From: DATMGU01 sp035555315
GTDB lineage: Bacteria; Pseudomonadota; Alphaproteobacteria; ATCC43930; CGMCC-115725
Direction of reading: 5' to 3'
Length of the DNA: 64,000 nt
Assembly (NCBI GenBank): GCA_035555315.1
Contig: DATMGU010000070.1
Location: 88,915-152,914 of the forward strand
Below are positions 16,663 through 28,893 of this stretch, piece by piece; within the stretch, counting starts at the first letter, position 1, and each line of letters starts with the position of its first letter. The notes under the pieces are model-generated. The model saw nothing but the letters and a program-made list of their open reading frames with translations. It was not told where the DNA came from and ran no database searches. The translations under genes were made by a program, and so were the position numbers.

Positions 16663-17910
16663 ATGCATCGGTGGGACGAGCTGTGGGTCGACGTCAACCT
16701 GGCGACGATGGATCGCGATGCCGCCGACCATGGGTCAGCCCCTTACGGCACGATCGAGGATGCGGCACTGGCGATCAAGGACGGCAAGATCGCCTGGCTC
16801 GGCCCCGGATCGGCGCTGCCGGGTCCGGCCGAAAGCCTGGCGCGGACGGTCCGCCAAGGTGCCGGGGGCTGGCTCACGCCGGGGCTGATCGATTGCCACA
16901 CGCATATCGTGTTCGGCGGCGAGCGCTGGCGTGAATTCGAACTGCGGCTGGAGGGTGCCAGCTACGAGGCGATCGCCCGCGCCGGCGGCGGCATCGTCGC
17001 GACCGTGGCGGCGACCCGCGCTGCCAGCGAGCAGGCGCTGACCGACTCGGCCCTTCGCCGGCTGGCCCGGCTGGTCGCCGAGGGGGTCACCACGGTCGAG
17101 GTGAAATCCGGCTATGGGCTGGAGTTGGAAGCCGAATTGAAGATGCTGCGCGTGGCCCGGCGGCTGGAAAGCCTGTTGCCGGTCAGCGTGCGTACCAGCT
17201 TCCTCGGCGCGCATGCCCTGCCGACCGAGTTCGCCGGCCGGCAGGGCGACTACGTCACCCTGCTCTGCGACCAAATGCTGCCCGCCGTGGCGGCGTCCGG
17301 CCTGGCCGACGCGGTCGACGCGTTCTGCGAGGGCATCGCCTTCACCGCCGAGGAAACCGCGCGGATCTTCGCACGGGCGACGCAACTGGGCCTGCCGGTC
17401 AAACTGCATGCCGACCAGCTTTCCGATACCGGCGGCAGCGGCCTCGCGGCCCGTTTCGGGGCACTCTCGGCCGATCATCTGGAGCATGCCTCGGCGGACA
17501 GCGTCGCGGCCATGGCCAGCGCCGGCACGGTCGCCGTGCTGCTGCCCGGCGCCTCGTATTTCCTGCGCGAGACGAAGCTTCCGCCGGTCGCGGCCCTGCG
17601 CGAGGCGGGCGTGCCGATGGCGATCGCCACCAATTGCAACCCGGGTTCCTCGCCGGCCACCTCGCTGCTGCTGATGCTGTCGATGGCCTGCACGCTGTTC
17701 CGCCTGACGCCCGAGGAAGCGCTCGCCGGGATCACCCGCAACGCCGCCCAGGCGCTCGGTCTCAAAGATCGCGGGCGGCTCGGCGTCGGATTGCGCGCGG
17801 ATTTGGTGCTCTGGGACGTGGCGCACCCGGCGGAGCTCGCCTATTGGATCGGGCACAACCCCCGGCGGGCGACAATTCGCGAGGGCGTGTTGCTCGACCA
17901 GCCCCGCTGA
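16663..17910 (+). CDS. hutI: Imidazolonepropionase
   Basis: 415-aa metal-dependent amidohydrolase that hydrolyses 4-imidazolone-5-propionate to formimidoylglutamate. Shows 'LIDCHTHIVFGGERWREFELR' (split: HxH motif and substrate Arg/Glu region), 'AFCEGIAF', 'KLHADQLSDTGG' and 'TNCNPGSSP'. I choose the ATG at 16663 because 'agggaag' lies 5-12 nt upstream; a TTG at 16642 is possible but lacks support. It is divergent from hutF. Directly after its stop begins a 161-bp palindromic repeat that occurs again at 61947. Confidence 0.94.
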   Translation: MHRWDELWVDVNLATMDRDAADHGSAPYGTIEDAALAIKDGKIAWLGPGSALPGPAESLARTVRQGAGGWLTPGLIDCHTHIVFGGERWREFELRLEGASYEAIARAGGGIVATVAATRAASEQALTDSALRRLARLVAEGVTTVEVKSGYGLELEAELKMLRVARRLESLLPVSVRTSFLGAHALPTEFAGRQGDYVTLLCDQMLPAVAASGLADAVDAFCEGIAFTAEETARIFARATQLGLPVKLHADQLSDTGGSGLAARFGALSADHLEHASADSVAAMASAGTVAVLLPGASYFLRETKLPPVAALREAGVPMAIATNCNPGSSPATSLLLMLSMACTLFRLTPEEALAGITRNAAQALGLKDRGRLGVGLRADLVLWDVAHPAELAYWIGHNPRRATIREGVLLDQPR

Positions 17911-18071
17911 GAGACCGTTTGAGAATGCGGCGGCGGAGGGCCAGCGAGGGATTTTTCGGGTCGGGAAGGAGGTCGCGCAGCCCCGATGCTGGGACATCGT
18001 GGCAAGCGGCTGACGCTCCCGATCCGAAAAAGACCCGCTGGGCCGACCCGACCGTGTTCTCAAACGGTCTC
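17911..18071. repeat. 161-bp palindromic repeat element, copy 1
   Basis: Begins GAGACCGTTTGAGAA and ends with its exact reverse complement. The inner arms also pair imperfectly (e.g. 'ggatttttcgggtcggg' against 'cccgatccgaaaaagaccc', with 'gggccagcg' against 'cgctgggcc'), and the centre has an 8-nt-arm hairpin around 'ctggga' with one mismatch. The element could fold into a single long hairpin. A second copy of identical length is at 61947-62107, with roughly nine-tenths identity by eye. It starts at the base after the hutI stop codon, so it may end that transcript. No clear target-site duplication is seen. Confidence 0.9.
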
Positions 18072-18187
18072 TAAGGGTGTCTCTCGCCGTCGCAAGCCCG
18101 TCAAATTTGTGCAACATTCTTGGCGTCTCTCTTCCCGGCGCCCGGCCGACTATTCGGCGGGGCGTAAAGCGATAGGAGCCGACGATC

Positions 18188-19891
18188 GTGGCTGAAATGG
18201 ATGCGGAACAATCGGACGGCGGCATTCCGCCCGTCTTGCTTCCGCAGCAGGGGCCGATGGCGGCGAGCGGCAAGTTCCGCCTGCTGCTGGAACTGCCGGG
18301 TAGCGCCGCCGAAACCTTGCGGCATAGCCCCTGGCTAACCCGCCACGCGGCGCGGCGCCCGGTGGTCCGCCGGCAGTCGATCGTCGTCTACGACACGCCG
18401 GATTGGGCGCTGGGCCGCGCCGGGATCGCGCTCGGCACGGTCACCATGGGTAAGCGCCGGACGCAGCTGCTGCGCGACATCCGCCAACCGGCCGGTGGCC
18501 CGGTGCCCCGCGATTGGGACGGCGTCTTGTTGACGGCAGCCACGGCCCTCCCGGTCGCGACATCGGCCGCCGAGAGCGACGCTGAACCATCCGCGGCACC
18601 GCCGCCGACCGGGGCGGCCACCCTCGACCTCACCCGCTTGGCCTTCACCCCGGCGGATCCGGCGATCGTCGCCCGGATCACCGCGACCAACCTGCGCCCC
18701 GCCTTCGCGATCGAGCTGACGCGGACCAGTTGGACGCTTCAACTCGGGACTGGCACGGTCGTCCTGGCGATCGAGCTCGGCACGATCGAAGCGGCGGCGG
18801 GCAAACGTACGGTGGCACTCACCGAGGTGCGCGTCGACCAGGGTGATCCGGCCCACCTGTTCGCCGCCGCCACGGCGCTGGCCCGTGAGGTGCCGATCCG
18901 GCTGGCCGATCGAGGCCTCGAACAGCTGGGTTATGGCCTCGCCTCTGGGGAGGATTGGTGGCAGGTCGACCCCTCCAGACCGCCGCTGCACCGGACGATG
19001 ACCGTGCGCGACGGTTTTCTCGCCATTGGCCAGGCGAATGTCGTGGCTCTCGCCCGCCTGACCGACACCCTCGCCTCGACACCCAAGGCGCCCGAGGGTC
19101 AGACGATCCATCAGACCCGCGTCGTCCTGCGCCGATTGCGGTCGATGCTGTCGATCTTCGGCCCGGTCCTGCCGCAACTCGCCCGGCGCCAGGTCGGTCA
19201 GGCGTTGGGCGCGCTGGCGAGCGCTTTGGGCGAGGCGCGCGACTGGGACGTGTTCACGGCGGAGACCCTGATGCCGTTGGGCGCGGCCTTGGGCGACGAG
19301 CCGATCCTGCGCGAGTTGCGGCTCGGCGCCGCCGTGCTGCGCGAGCGGGCAGCCGGAACGATCGCCCGCCAGCTATCCACGCCGGAGTTTCTGACCTTGC
19401 GGCTAAGACTGGCCGCGTGGTTCGAGGCGGGCATCTGGCCGGAAGCGCCGACACCGGAAGCGGCGGCGGCCCTCGATCGGCCGCTCGTCGAATACGCCCG
19501 CGACACGCTCGGCCATCGGCATAAGCGATTGCTGCGCGGTGCCGAACACCTGACCGATCCGGCACCGGCCAGCTGGCACGAACTGCGCATCGAGGCGAAG
19601 AAACTGCGCTACGCGGTCGAAGTGTTCCGCCCCTTGTTCCACGGCAAGACGACCCGCCAATACCTCGACATGCTGCGCGAGGTGCAGGAGATACTGGGCA
19701 AGGTCAATGACGGGCTGGTCGCGCGCGGCATGATCGCGCGCCTGTCGCCCGCCGGCGGCGAGGCGGCCGCGCGCGCCGCTGGCCTGATCGCCGGCTGGAC
19801 CGCGGCGGAGGTCGGCACCGCGCGCAAGCATTTCGCCGAGACCTGGCGGGGTTTTGAAAAAGCCCGCCGGTTCTGGAAAGACGGCCGCTGA
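18188..19891 (+). CDS. CHAD-domain protein with a degenerate CYTH-like N-terminus
   Basis: 567 aa from a GTG start with 'taggagc' 7 nt upstream. Residues about 28-250 look like a CYTH (inorganic triphosphatase) domain by layout ('KFRLLLELPG', later 'VVLAIELGTIEA', 'RTVALTEVRVDQGDP'). However, the diagnostic ExExK motif is replaced by 'KFRLLLEL', so catalysis is unlikely. Residues about 275-560 form a CHAD domain with its conserved basic motifs: 'IHQTRVVLRRLRSML', 'LGEARDWDVF', 'WHELRIEAKKLRYAVEVF'. CHAD domains bind polyphosphate. A polyphosphate-granule or phosphate-metabolism role is likely. Confidence 0.85.
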   Translation: MAEMDAEQSDGGIPPVLLPQQGPMAASGKFRLLLELPGSAAETLRHSPWLTRHAARRPVVRRQSIVVYDTPDWALGRAGIALGTVTMGKRRTQLLRDIRQPAGGPVPRDWDGVLLTAATALPVATSAAESDAEPSAAPPPTGAATLDLTRLAFTPADPAIVARITATNLRPAFAIELTRTSWTLQLGTGTVVLAIELGTIEAAAGKRTVALTEVRVDQGDPAHLFAAATALAREVPIRLADRGLEQLGYGLASGEDWWQVDPSRPPLHRTMTVRDGFLAIGQANVVALARLTDTLASTPKAPEGQTIHQTRVVLRRLRSMLSIFGPVLPQLARRQVGQALGALASALGEARDWDVFTAETLMPLGAALGDEPILRELRLGAAVLRERAAGTIARQLSTPEFLTLRLRLAAWFEAGIWPEAPTPEAAAALDRPLVEYARDTLGHRHKRLLRGAEHLTDPAPASWHELRIEAKKLRYAVEVFRPLFHGKTTRQYLDMLREVQEILGKVNDGLVARGMIARLSPAGGEAAARAAGLIAGWTAAEVGTARKHFAETWRGFEKARRFWKDGR

Positions 19892-19893
19892 CC

Positions 19894-20601
19894 GTGGTCA
19901 TGCCCCATCAGACCGAGGCACGCCAGGTCGGGACAAATCGGGTCGCGGCGCATCCAATCGTCATCGACATCGTGTCGGATATCGTCTGTCCGTGGTGCTT
20001 CATCGGCAAACGCCGACTGGAACGGGCCCTCGCCGAACGGCCGGACGTCCGGCCGACGTTGCGGTGGTGCGCCTTTCAATTGAATCCGGAGCTACCGGCG
20101 GAGGGCGTGCCGCGCGGCCCCTATATGGCGGCGAAATTCGGCGGTGCGGATCACGCCGAACGGCTGCAGCGCTCGATCGAGGAGGCCGGCCGGCGCGAAG
20201 ACATCCGGTTCGATTTCGGCCGCATCGACCGCATCCCCAACAGCCTCGATGCCCATCGGCTGATCCGGTGGGCCGGCTATGCCGCGCGGCAGGACGTCGC
20301 GATCGACGCCCTGTTCCGCGCCTATTTCGAGGATGGCCGGGATATCGGCCAACCGACGGTGCTCATCGACATCGCGACGGAGATAGGTTTCGCCCGGACG
20401 GCCGCCGAGGCCTGGCTGACCGGCGACGCCGATCGCTTGGCGCTCAAAGCCGACGATCGCGCCGCGCGGCAACGGGGAATTACCGGTGTGCCGTGTTACA
20501 TCGTGGCTGGGAAATATGCGATCTCCGGCGCGCAGGAACCCGAATTCTTTCTCCCGCTCCTCGACCTGGTCACTCAGGGCCGCGTACCCACCGACGAATA
20601 G
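19894..20601 (+). CDS. DsbA-family oxidoreductase (FrnE-like)
   Basis: 235-aa thioredoxin-fold protein of the DsbA/FrnE (2-hydroxychromene-2-carboxylate isomerase-related) family. Active site 'CPWC' at 32-35 and cis-Pro segment 'GITGVPCYIV' near residue 196. No signal peptide, so cytoplasmic like FrnE. GTG start at 19894, with an ATG two codons later; it begins 2 nt after the CHAD stop and is therefore probably co-transcribed. Likely a dithiol-disulfide oxidoreductase or polyketide-related isomerase; substrate unknown. Confidence 0.87.
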   Translation: MVMPHQTEARQVGTNRVAAHPIVIDIVSDIVCPWCFIGKRRLERALAERPDVRPTLRWCAFQLNPELPAEGVPRGPYMAAKFGGADHAERLQRSIEEAGRREDIRFDFGRIDRIPNSLDAHRLIRWAGYAARQDVAIDALFRAYFEDGRDIGQPTVLIDIATEIGFARTAAEAWLTGDADRLALKADDRAARQRGITGVPCYIVAGKYAISGAQEPEFFLPLLDLVTQGRVPTDE

Positions 20602-20768
20602 CCCGATCCTCGACGGAATTTTTTCGGCGAAATTGGTCAGGCCACATTGCCAGTTGACCAACCCGCCGGGAAATGGAACCGTCCGGCCGGTGAGCAAGTC
20701 GCGCCGCGGGGAACGGCGTGGGTTCACCCTAGAAGACGTATCAAACGTACCGGTTCTGGAGGATATTC

Positions 20769-21947
20769 ATGCTGAAGACGACAATCGCGCGTGGGCTCGC
20801 CCTATCTGCGCTGCTGGGGCTGACGACGGGTGCCGCCCATGCCGAAGCACCCCCCTTGCCCACCTCACCGGTGACGCTCAACATCATCGATGTCGCCGGC
20901 ACCCTGGCGCTGACCCAAAAGGCGATCGAGAAATACCGCGACGAGCATCCGAAGCTGGTCTCGAAGATCACCTTCACCAAGGCGCCGGGTCCGGAGCTCG
21001 CGGGCAAGATCAAGGCGCAGCAGAACGCGAACCGCCTCGATATCGACCTGGTGCTGAGCGGCACCGACGGCATCGCCGCCGGCCTGGGACAGGATGAATG
21101 GATCAAGCTCCTGCCGGAGTATGCCGCGAAATTCCCGAATCTGGAGGCCAACTACCTGCCGGCCGCGCTGAAGATGCAGCAACTGGTCGATGGCTACGCG
21201 GTCGCCGTCGTCTATTACCCGTCGGGGCCGCTCATCGAGTACGCGCCGGAGCGGGTCAAGGACATCCCGAAATCCACCGACGAGCTGCTTGCCTGGTGCA
21301 AGGCGCATCCGAACCGGCTGATGTATGCGCGACCGGCGAATTCAGGTCCCGGCCGCACCTGGCTGCAGGCCCTGCCCTATCTGCTGGGCGACAGCGACCC
21401 CAAGGATCCGATCAAGGGCTGGGATAAGACCTGGGCTTACCTGAAAGACCTGAATTCCTGCATCGAATACTACCCGTCGGGCACCGGAGCGACGATGAAG
21501 GAATTCGGCGAGGGATCGCGCGACATCATCATCACGACGACCGGCTGGGACATCAATCCGCGGGTGCTGGGCACGGTGCCGAAATCGGCCGAAGTGGGTA
21601 CCTTGAAGGGGTTTCACTGGGTATCCGACGCGCAATACATGGTCGTGCCGAAGGGCATCTCGCCGGATCATCTGGCGGTCGTGCTGGACCTGATGGCTTA
21701 CATGCTGAAGCCGGAAGCCCAGGCCTATGCCTATGATGACGGCTATTTCTATCCGGGCCCGGCGATCAAGGACGTCCCGCTCAGCATGGCGCCGAAATCC
21801 AGCCAGGACGCCATCAAGGAATTCGGCCGGCCGGAATACGACAAGCTGATCGCGGAAAACCCGATCGAAATCCCCCTGGCCGACGCCCGACTGGTCGCCG
21901 CCTTCCGCAAGTGGGACGAGGATGTGGGGGGAGCCAAGCTGAAGTAA
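20769..21947 (+). CDS. Orphan ABC transporter extracellular solute-binding protein
   Basis: 392-aa periplasmic binding protein of the SBP_bac_1/spermidine-putrescine-like class. Signal peptide about 1-25, cleaved after 'GAAHA'. The mature region contains 'IKAQQNANRLDIDLVLSG' and the hinge segment 'AVAVVYYPSGPLIEY', typical of PotD/AfuA-like proteins. A purine-rich 'ggaggatattc' precedes the ATG. No permease or ATPase gene is adjacent: the next genes are a toxin-antitoxin pair on the opposite strand. Ligand unknown. Confidence 0.82.
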   Translation: MLKTTIARGLALSALLGLTTGAAHAEAPPLPTSPVTLNIIDVAGTLALTQKAIEKYRDEHPKLVSKITFTKAPGPELAGKIKAQQNANRLDIDLVLSGTDGIAAGLGQDEWIKLLPEYAAKFPNLEANYLPAALKMQQLVDGYAVAVVYYPSGPLIEYAPERVKDIPKSTDELLAWCKAHPNRLMYARPANSGPGRTWLQALPYLLGDSDPKDPIKGWDKTWAYLKDLNSCIEYYPSGTGATMKEFGEGSRDIIITTTGWDINPRVLGTVPKSAEVGTLKGFHWVSDAQYMVVPKGISPDHLAVVLDLMAYMLKPEAQAYAYDDGYFYPGPAIKDVPLSMAPKSSQDAIKEFGRPEYDKLIAENPIEIPLADARLVAAFRKWDEDVGGAKLK

Positions 21948-21984
21948 GGGTGGCGGGCGGCCCGGTGCGCGGAAACCGCGAACC

Positions 21985-22054
21985 GGGCCATGTAGTTAGA
22001 TCGGGCCACGTAGTTAGATCGGGCCACGTAGTTAGATCGGGCCGTGTAGTTAGA
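21985..22054. repeat. 18-bp tandem repeat, four units
   Basis: Consecutive units of the form GGGCCACGTAGTTAGATC at 21985, 22003, 22021 and 22039, the last lacking two bases, with single-base variants (CATG, CACG, CGTG). The array lies between the binding-protein gene and the MazF-type toxin gene. The period is a multiple of three, but the minus-strand frame through it shows no credible gene, so I treat it as a minisatellite. Confidence 0.85.
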
Positions 22055-22065
22055 GAGCGCGCGTA

Positions 22066-22392
22066 TCAATCCGCTACGCCGACAACGAAAGCCAGCAGCC
22101 GGCCGAGCACCAGGAGCGCGGAGGCATCCGCTCGGCCTATCGGAGCACCGCAACGATCACGGCGGACGGCCATGATCTTATCAACCATCACCTGGGACGG
22201 CTCACGGAGGCCCGTGTCATGCCCCACCGGGAGTGACAGCCTGTACAGCGGCGCGTCGCGAAGGGCCGTCGTCAGGAGGCAGACAAGCACGCTGTCTGTC
22301 TCTATCAAGAAATCCGACTGGATAACGAGCGCCGGTCGAGGCTTGCCATAGTCACCACTCGTGGCGACCGTGATGAGATCGCCTCGCCTCAT
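22066..22392 (-). CDS. MazF/PemK-family mRNA interferase toxin
   Basis: 108-aa type II toxin. The N-terminal 'MRRGDLITVATSGDYGKPRPALVIQSD' region (1-27, key residues Arg3, Gly4, Pro20, Arg21, Pro22) is the MazF/PemK beta-barrel signature, and 'LREPSQVMVDKIMAV' supplies the conserved Ser/Asp-Lys segment. Family members cleave mRNA at short motifs. The start overlaps the stop of the upstream antitoxin gene by 4 nt (ATGA), the usual coupling in this operon type. Confidence 0.88.
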   Translation of the reverse strand: MRRGDLITVATSGDYGKPRPALVIQSDFLIETDSVLVCLLTTALRDAPLYRLSLPVGHDTGLREPSQVMVDKIMAVRRDRCGAPIGRADASALLVLGRLLAFVVGVAD

Positions 22393-22613
22393 GCACCATC
22401 GCGCTGGTCGGCCGCCTTCTCTATGAAATCGAGTGCTTCGAGTTCTTCCGGCGCATTCCGAAGCATCCGCGCTTGCCGGAGTGCTTCCTCATGAAAGCCC
22501 GGCGCATGCGGATCAGGCACCCATACCCGCAGCAGCTTCATACCACGCGCCTTTCGGGTGGCCCGGTGTCGCTGAAACTTATCCAGACCGTCGTTGCTAA
22601 CCGCACGAGGCAT
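22389..22613 (-). CDS. MazE-type antitoxin (DUF3018 family)
   Basis: 74-aa antitoxin. 'RATRKARGMKLLRVWVPDPHAPGFHEEALRQARML' (residues about 18-51; core 'WVPDPHAPGF') matches the DUF3018 antitoxin family found directly before PemK/MazF genes. The start at 22613 is set by this homology and by length; longer readings run into the 3' end of mfd. It overlaps the toxin start (ATGA). Confidence 0.85.
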   Translation of the reverse strand: MPRAVSNDGLDKFQRHRATRKARGMKLLRVWVPDPHAPGFHEEALRQARMLRNAPEELEALDFIEKAADQRDGA

Positions 22614-22714
22614 GATACGACCTGTTTCCCTTAGGTTGCGCGCTACCATTAGGATAGGCGCACCGCTTGGAAAAACAAGACCCACGCCCCACAAGAGACG
22701 ACGCTTCACCCCCC

Positions 22715-26298
<3,584 letters not shown>

Positions 26299-26302
<4 letters not shown>

Positions 26303-26592
26303 GCGGACCGTGCGGTGTAGTCGAAGGCCAACAGCAGACGCAGCACGTCGCTGTCGACGACGGCCGGCGGAACGGTGCGGCGGGTCATCCAGTCGAACAA
26401 ATTGGCGTCATGTTCCTCGATCAAGGTTTCGTAGGTATCCAGCTGCGCCTCGCCGAACTCCGGCAGATACCGCTCCGCGAACGACCCCAGCAACAGATCG
26501 GTCTCCTTGGTGCCGCGATGCCAGCTGCGAAACAGCAACCGCTTGCGGCGGGTCTCGACGGTGTCGCTCTGGGGGGGATCGGTATCGGTCAT
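26299..26592 (-). CDS. sdhE: Succinate dehydrogenase flavinylation factor SdhE
   Basis: 97-aa Sdh5/SdhE (DUF339) protein that promotes covalent FAD attachment to SdhA. The essential RGxxE motif is 'RGTKE' at 26-30, within 'SWHRGTKETDLLLGSFA'. C-terminal 'LFDWMTRR' is also conserved. 'ccggag' lies upstream of the ATG. Forms an operon with mfd and is divergent from recG across an 80-bp gap that should hold both promoters. Confidence 0.94.
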
Positions 26593-26672
26593 GCGGTTCT
26601 CCGGAAAACATCTTAGGATATAGAGTGCCGTCCGCCCGGCGTCAGCCCAGATTGAACCGTCACAGGCCTGCT

Positions 26673-28784
26673 TTGCGTCCCGAGATCCTTTTCCCGCTGT
26701 TCACCCCGACGACATCGCTGCCCGGCATCGGTCCGCGCCTGGCCAAACTGGTCGAGCATGCCGCCGGGCCGCTGGTGGCCGACCTCCTATGGCACCTGCC
26801 GAACGGGGTGATCGACCGGCGGTTCGCGCCGAAGCTGGCGGCGGCCCCGCCCGGCACCATCGCCACGGTGACCGTGACCATCGACGCCCATTTCCCGAAC
26901 GAGTCGCGCCGACTGCCCTATCGGATCCGCTGCTCGGACGAGACCGGCTTCATTACCCTCGTCTTCTTCCATGTGAAGGGCGACTACCTCGCCCGGCTGC
27001 TGCCGGCGGGCAGCACGCGGGTGATCAGCGGCCGGATCGAGGAGTTCAACGGCCAACTGCAGATGAGCCATCCGGACCATATCGCCGCGCCGGAGGACCT
27101 CGGCGCCATCCAGGCGGTCGAGCCGGTCTATGGCCTGACCGCCGGCCTGCCGCTGAAGGTGATGCGCAAGGCGGCCGACGCGGCGCTGGCGCGTGCCCCC
27201 GCTTTGCCGGAATGGCTCGACCCGGCGCTGCTCCAGCGGCGGGACTGGCCCGAATGGCGCGCCGCCCTCCATGCGGCACACCATCCGGAACGGCCGGAGG
27301 AGGTCGATCCGACCACCTTGGCGCGCAGCCGGCTCGCCTATGACGAGCTGCTGGCCGATCAGCTCGCCATCGCGCTGGTGCGCGCCCACACCAAGCGCCA
27401 GCCGGGTCGTCGCACGATCGGCGACGGCCGGCTGACCGCCACCTTGGTCGAACGGCTGCCCTTCGCCCTCACCGGCTCGCAACGCCAGGCCTGGGCCGAG
27501 ATCGCGGCGGATATGGCAGCCCCCGAGCGCATGCTGCGCCTGCTGCAAGGCGATGTCGGCAGCGGCAAGACGGTGGTGGCGCTGCTCGCCATCCTGGGGG
27601 CCGTGGAGGCCGGCGCCCAGGGCGCCCTGATGGCGCCGACCGAGATCCTGGCGCGGCAGCATCTGGCGACGATCGAACGCCTGCTGGCCGGCGTCCTGGA
27701 CAACGGCCGGCCGATCCGGGTGGCGCTGCTGACCGGCCGCGACAAAGGCCGCGCGCGCGACCGGCTGCTGGGGGAGCTGGCGGCGGGCGACATCGACCTG
27801 ATGATCGGCACCCACGCCCTGTTTCAGGACGGCGTCGCGTTCAAGGATCTGGCGCTGGTGGTGATCGACGAACAGCATCGCTTCGGCGTCGAGCAGCGCT
27901 TGCAACTGGCCGCCAAGGGCGTCGGCGTCGACAGCCTGGTCATGACCGCGACACCGATCCCCCGTTCCCTGCAACTGACCAGCTATGGCGATCTCGACGC
28001 GTCCCGCCTCGCCGAAAAGCCGGCCGGACGACAGCCGATTCGCACCAGCATGGTGTCGCTCGACCGGCTGGACGAAGTGATCGCCGCCGTCGAGCGCGCG
28101 CTCGGGGGCGGTGCCAAGGTCTATTGGGTATGCCCGTTGGTCGAGGAGGCCGAGCCGGGCGATCTGCAGATGGTCGATCTCGCGGCGGCGACCCGTCGTC
28201 ACGAAGCCCTGCGGGAGCGGTTCGGCGCGCGCGTCGGCCTGGTCCACGGCAAACTCAAAGGGGCGGACAAGGACGCCGTGATGGCGAATTTCGCCGGGGG
28301 CGGCATCGATCTCCTGGTCGCGACCACGGTCATCGAGGTCGGGGTCGACGTCCCCGAGGCGACGGTCATGGTGATCGAGCACGCCGAACGCTTCGGCCTG
28401 GCGCAGCTGCACCAGCTGCGCGGCCGGATCGGCCGGGGCGACCGGGCGTCGAGCTGCCTGCTGCTGTACCAGGCGCCGCTCGGCACCGTCGCGACGCAGC
28501 GGCTGACCCTACTGCGCGAGACCGAGGACGGTTTTCGCATCGCCGAGGAAGATCTGCGGCTGCGCGGCGGTGGCGAAGTGCTGGGTACCCGGCAAAGCGG
28601 ATTGCCGGGCTTTCGTCTCGCCGATCTCGCGGTCCATCAGGATCTCCTGTCGATCGCCCATGACGATGCCCGGCTGATTCTCGCCCGCGACCCGGACCTC
28701 GCGACACCGCGCGGGCGGGCGCTGCGCATCCTGCTTTATCTCTTCGCGCGTGACGCCTCGGTGAAGTACGTGCGCGCCGGTTGA
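26673..28784 (+). CDS. recG: ATP-dependent DNA helicase RecG
   Basis: 703-aa branch-migrating helicase acting on stalled forks and Holliday junctions. N-terminal 'TSLPGIGPRLAKLV' and OB/wedge domain, then helicase motifs 'LLQGDVGSGKTVVAL' (Walker A), 'DEQHRFGVEQR' (Walker B), 'TATPIPRSLQ' and the 'QLHQLRGRIGRGD' motif VI region. I place the start at TTG 26673, because family N-termini begin 'xRPEILFPLF'; the open frame extends further back but overlaps sdhE antisense and has no homology. No strong ribosome-binding site is seen. Confidence 0.95.
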   Translation: MRPEILFPLFTPTTSLPGIGPRLAKLVEHAAGPLVADLLWHLPNGVIDRRFAPKLAAAPPGTIATVTVTIDAHFPNESRRLPYRIRCSDETGFITLVFFHVKGDYLARLLPAGSTRVISGRIEEFNGQLQMSHPDHIAAPEDLGAIQAVEPVYGLTAGLPLKVMRKAADAALARAPALPEWLDPALLQRRDWPEWRAALHAAHHPERPEEVDPTTLARSRLAYDELLADQLAIALVRAHTKRQPGRRTIGDGRLTATLVERLPFALTGSQRQAWAEIAADMAAPERMLRLLQGDVGSGKTVVALLAILGAVEAGAQGALMAPTEILARQHLATIERLLAGVLDNGRPIRVALLTGRDKGRARDRLLGELAAGDIDLMIGTHALFQDGVAFKDLALVVIDEQHRFGVEQRLQLAAKGVGVDSLVMTATPIPRSLQLTSYGDLDASRLAEKPAGRQPIRTSMVSLDRLDEVIAAVERALGGGAKVYWVCPLVEEAEPGDLQMVDLAAATRRHEALRERFGARVGLVHGKLKGADKDAVMANFAGGGIDLLVATTVIEVGVDVPEATVMVIEHAERFGLAQLHQLRGRIGRGDRASSCLLLYQAPLGTVATQRLTLLRETEDGFRIAEEDLRLRGGGEVLGTRQSGLPGFRLADLAVHQDLLSIAHDDARLILARDPDLATPRGRALRILLYLFARDASVKYVRAG

Positions 28785-28893
28785 CCTATCTTATTGAGTA
28801 ACGATACGGACACGAAGCGGATCGCGTTTAGTCGTATCCAACCGCCAATCCGCCGTGCATGGTACCCGTCATATGTCCTTTCAAGGTACCCGT

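Noticed and set aside
17986..18074. Short conserved open frame inside the 161-bp element (also in copy 2)
   Set aside because: The frame exists because both copies are nearly identical. Symmetry of both arms and absence of a ribosome-binding site favour structural DNA/RNA over a peptide.
21985..22054. Possible CRISPR array
   Set aside because: Units are contiguous with no spacers, and no cas genes are nearby; the 17-bp and 21-bp arrays fail for the same reason.
21749..22153. Minus-strand frame encoding repeated SNYVAR hexapeptides across the 18-bp array
   Set aside because: The repeat period is a multiple of three, which automatically gives peptide repeats; the flanks are shadows of neighbouring genes.
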